A stretch of 64,000 nucleotides of DNA from assembly GCA_047518265.1 (NCBI GenBank), contig JAKZRG010000028.1, forward strand, positions 13,912-77,911, read 5' to 3'. Below are positions 61,361 to 64,000 of the stretch, piece by piece. Each line of letters opens with the position of its first letter. The stretch's first letter is position 1. Below the pieces are notes generated by a model. It worked only from the letters and a program-made list of their open reading frames with translations, searched no databases and was not told the DNA's origin. The DNA is from Oceanospirillum sp047518265 (lineage in GTDB: Bacteria > Pseudomonadota > Gammaproteobacteria > Pseudomonadales > Halomonadaceae). The position numbers and the translations under genes were made by a program.

Positions 61361-62749
61361 CTACAAACTTTTACCGATTTTATCTAATTCTCTACGGATA
61401 CCTTCACGAAGATCTGAGAGCAAAAAGTGACGACGCTGTTGTTGCATCGCCATCAAAGAGGCATAACGAATCACGTTACTGATGGTTCCTCCAGATATTT
61501 CGAAATGATCAGCAATTTCCGTTAAATCAAAATCTGGAGATTGGAAATGGTGTCGTCCAATTAAGCCTTGCTGCCACAACTTTAAGCGTTCGTCCCTACC
61601 AGGTAATGGAAAGTAGATACAAGATTGAAAGCGACGCATAAAAGCATCATCAAAGTTATCTTTCAGGTTGCTGGCCAGAATAATAATATTCGGACAATCC
61701 TCGATACGTTGTAGTAAATAAGCGGTACCCTGGTTAGCATAACGGTCATTAGCATTGCTGATTTGAGTACGTTTGCCAAATAAAGCATCGGCTTCATCAA
61801 AAAAGAGTATCCATTGGTTACGTTCAGATAGAGAGAAGATGCGTTCCAAGTTCTTTTCCGTTTCACCGATGTACTTGGATACCAATTGTGATAAATCAAT
61901 TCGATAAACCGGTTGTTGACTCAACTTTCCTAATAAACTGGCCGTTAAGGTTTTCCCTGTACCTGGCGGCCCATAGAAAAGACAGCGATAACCTGGTTTG
62001 AAGTATCTTGTACCCTCTACTCTAAGCAACTCAGCACCATATTGGAGCCACGCTTGTAACTCCTGCAGTTGGTTCTGAGTTTTCTTCGACAGAATCAAAT
62101 CAGACCAGCTTTTTTCAGTATCGATCTTTTTTGCTGGAAAATCTGAATAGTGGGGCGTGAAATGAGTATTACCTAGTACATGATATTCTAATAACAGTTG
62201 GCTCGGTAGGAGCGACAAGTTATGTTCAGTATGAATATTTTCATCATCCGGGAGCTGGAGCCATCCCTGCAAGAAAAGGGCATGTTGCAGATCAAAACGA
62301 TGTTGTAGCTTAAGGCGAGTACCTAAGTCCCCTCCAGAAAGAATAAACCAGGCGGTTTGCAATGTCGGTAAAAATCCGGAATAGCTATCTGAAACAGTCC
62401 CCCCAAACTCAGAATAAGTTCGATCATAGACAGGGTTCTTTGCAAGAAAAATGTCCAGCAGATTGGGATGTAATCTTGGTGCTAAGGCCAGAATAAGTAT
62501 TAGCCGTTCTGCAGAGGATAATTTCTGCTGAAAAAGAAACTGACCATAGTAATCTTCAACATCGAAGTAGAGAGCTGGTGGTTCCGGTAGGCAACCTGCA
62601 TCAGGGAAGTCTTCTTTAAAATAATGCTCCAATCGGTAACTAATACAGGCTGACAACCAATCTAGCTCTTGTCTGAGAGCATTGGCTTGAAATAGGCGTG
62701 TATCCTGCTCATGGGTTGGCTTAGGGCTACATTCTTCTCTGCTCGACAT
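61361..62749 (-). CDS. AAA+ ATPase of contractile injection system (Afp15/Pvc15-like)
   Basis: A 462-residue AAA ATPase. The N-terminal half (about 1-210) is specific to the family. The AAA domain has Walker A GPPGTGKT (about 258-265), Walker B ILFFDEADALFG, sensor-1 IILASNLKD and the arginine finger MRRFQS. Such ATPases are encoded in extracellular contractile injection loci, where they are proposed to help assembly of the sheath or baseplate. It ends the transcript here: the two genes before it belong to the same run, with a gap of 11 bp. Confidence 0.82.
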   Translation of the reverse strand: MSSREECSPKPTHEQDTRLFQANALRQELDWLSACISYRLEHYFKEDFPDAGCLPEPPALYFDVEDYYGQFLFQQKLSSAERLILILALAPRLHPNLLDIFLAKNPVYDRTYSEFGGTVSDSYSGFLPTLQTAWFILSGGDLGTRLKLQHRFDLQHALFLQGWLQLPDDENIHTEHNLSLLPSQLLLEYHVLGNTHFTPHYSDFPAKKIDTEKSWSDLILSKKTQNQLQELQAWLQYGAELLRVEGTRYFKPGYRCLFYGPPGTGKTLTASLLGKLSQQPVYRIDLSQLVSKYIGETEKNLERIFSLSERNQWILFFDEADALFGKRTQISNANDRYANQGTAYLLQRIEDCPNIIILASNLKDNFDDAFMRRFQSCIYFPLPGRDERLKLWQQGLIGRHHFQSPDFDLTEIADHFEISGGTISNVIRYASLMAMQQQRRHFLLSDLREGIRRELDKIGKSL

Positions 62750-62760
62750 AGGTATAGCTC

Positions 62761-63819
62761 CTAGAGATAAATATAAATGTCTGAATAAGCATGATCCTGT
62801 TCCACAACCAGCTGCTCCGGTACAGGGGAGGGAAGATTATCAATCATAATTCCCTGTTTGCTACTATCCAGCACCAGATGCTTTTGTCCCTGAGTGGATA
62901 GAGCTAGCGGTTGTGTCGAGATAAACTGCCAGCCCTTTGTGGAAGCCGGTGTATTGTCAACGAACTCATACTCGGAATTGGGCGACTGGATTGAGAGCTC
63001 ACCCAGAGTACAACTGTCCTGATTTCTGGCCGTGATTTTGTAGCGCCAGGTAGTTTTGCGTGGGGGAATAAACAGTTGAAAATCTTTGCTGGTGATCAAA
63101 CCTGTTTCAGGTTCGACCAGTTGCCCTTCAGGGCTAATTCCTGAGCCGGTTTGCAGAGTTAGGATGGCAAAGGGTTGTTGCCAAGACAGAGTATTATCTA
63201 CATAGAACCTGTCTTGTTCTTTTTGAACCCAGTAGAGTAGGTAGAGACCAGAAGGGGCATTTGTAAGGTCGATACTCAATCCTTCGTTTTGTATAGTAAT
63301 GACACCATCACTGAAAACCTGATCAGTTCCCACAAGTTGGAGTGACCAGTTCTTACCACGTTTCTGGGCTCGATTCTGAAAAGGCCAGAAAAAACGATGG
63401 TTGTGCACCAAAGGCCAGTTTTCCTGTTGCTGCCACTGTTCTGGAGTTGCAGGTATTAAGAGGTTATGCGAGATTTCCGAAGCAATACTGTCATTTCTGA
63501 AGTTAACAATAGCTTTGGTGTTTTTATCTAAGGGAAAATCTGAAACTTCAGTCAGCTGGGAGTAACGGTTATATAGCGAAAAGCTTAACTGCTGAATACT
63601 TTGTAGTAAGCGAGATTGGGCTTTGAACTGGCCCGACGCTGTTACCTGGCTTTGGCAGTAAAGCAACAACTGGTTATCAGCAACTTTAAAGCCACACTGC
63701 AGTCTTTTCATTCGCTGTAGAGTATCGGGTGTTGGGCAAAACTCCACCACAGGTACTGATGTGTCGAGAAAATACTGATGCTGTAATGTGATCTGACACA
63801 GTTTGCTGAAATGTTTCAT
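62761..63819 (-). CDS. hypothetical protein of injection-system locus
   Basis: A 352-residue beta-strand-rich protein with no recognised catalytic motif and no signal peptide. Its position between a DUF4255/Pvc16-type gene end and the Afp15-like ATPase implies that it is a structural or assembly component. The start codon overlaps the upstream stop (ATGA), and the stop lies 11 bp before the ATPase start, so the three genes are coupled. Function unknown. Confidence 0.7.
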   Translation of the reverse strand: MKHFSKLCQITLQHQYFLDTSVPVVEFCPTPDTLQRMKRLQCGFKVADNQLLLYCQSQVTASGQFKAQSRLLQSIQQLSFSLYNRYSQLTEVSDFPLDKNTKAIVNFRNDSIASEISHNLLIPATPEQWQQQENWPLVHNHRFFWPFQNRAQKRGKNWSLQLVGTDQVFSDGVITIQNEGLSIDLTNAPSGLYLLYWVQKEQDRFYVDNTLSWQQPFAILTLQTGSGISPEGQLVEPETGLITSKDFQLFIPPRKTTWRYKITARNQDSCTLGELSIQSPNSEYEFVDNTPASTKGWQFISTQPLALSTQGQKHLVLDSSKQGIMIDNLPSPVPEQLVVEQDHAYSDIYIYL

Positions 63820-64000
63820 CTCGTGCCTCCACCACCGTAACGCTGCACAATATCGATTTGTTCAACAGCGGCATCCACTGTCACTACATTAGTCTCTTGT
63901 ATGATGACCCGACGAAGCCTGTACATGACTGAAGGCATATAACGACCACCAAACAGCCCCCAGGTATGGTTATGTTCTGAGGTATCCTGAGTTAATAGGG
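63816..64000 (-). CDS. partial C-terminus, DUF4255/Pvc16-like
   Basis: Only the last 61 codons lie in the window. They end HNHTWGLFGGRYMPSVMYRL…QRYGGGGTR, and the NHTWG-L-x-G-x-x-YMPSVxYR pattern matches the end of DUF4255 (Pvc16/Afp16) proteins, the tail-terminator-like component of contractile injection systems. The start is outside the window. The stop overlaps the next ATG. With the AAA gene, this is the best evidence for such a locus. Confidence 0.65.
   Translation of the reverse strand, partial: LLTQDTSEHNHTWGLFGGRYMPSVMYRLRRVIIQETNVVTVDAAVEQIDIVQRYGGGGTR

Overview
The window is a single gammaproteobacterial chromosomal segment. Gene content suggests a marine, Oceanospirillales-like organism, but no rRNA or other taxonomic marker is present, so that is inference. 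It carries many LysR regulators and diguanylate cyclases, a large aminophosphonate-use locus, a thiazole/oxazole-modified-microcin (TOMM, YcaO-type RiPP) locus, and the edge of an extracellular contractile injection system. No tRNA, rRNA or CRISPR array was seen.

Region by region: 1-12,970 is mostly signalling and housekeeping: LysR genes, a FecR/CHASE2-GGDEF pair, a thioesterase/MaoC pair, a PAS histidine kinase with a REC-DUF3369-GGDEF partner, a SnoaL-like protein and a short-chain dehydrogenase. 13,169-17,560 is a zinc-acquisition locus (AztD-like chaperone lipoprotein, His-rich porin, ZnuA/AztC-like binding protein, ZnuB-like permease) behind a good Zur box. It has no ABC ATPase, and a perfect 35-bp inverted repeat brackets its last three genes. 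17,725-18,858 is a membrane diguanylate cyclase.

19,137-40,019 is the most unusual part. A kinase/cyclase/ATPase fusion protein of the kind known from TOMM loci comes first. Three large precursor proteins follow, all ending in (Y/N)PFT plus one or two Cys/Ser/Thr residues, and each is followed at once by a terminator-like hairpin. With them are three YcaO enzymes with degenerate E1-like halves, one intact and one apparently dead phytanoyl-CoA-dioxygenase-like protein, an amidohydrolase and a glutamine-dependent asparagine-synthetase-like enzyme. An FHA/winged-helix regulator at 39,057 could be the output of the kinase, and three direct repeats at exact 11-bp spacing lie upstream of the kinase gene. 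The locus looks AT-rich against its neighbours, and the composition changes inside the kinase gene.

40,174-59,713 is an aminophosphonate supercluster. It holds a PhnS2-T2-U2 ABC importer, PhnW transaminase, PhnA/PhnY (phosphonoacetaldehyde to phosphonoacetate to acetate plus phosphate), a PbfA-like lyase, an FAD amine oxidase, a PdxJ paralogue, a D-2-hydroxyacid dehydrogenase, DMT and OPA-type transporters, and three regulators. Near-identical HutC/DasR-type operators (TGGTCTAGACCA-like) sit at the GntR gene, the DMT transporter and phnW, which predicts one regulon.

59,839-64,000 holds a wrecked IS30-family transposase, an atypical response regulator, and the last three genes of a contractile injection locus (DUF4255/Pvc16 end, unknown protein, Afp15/Pvc15-like AAA ATPase) running off the right edge.
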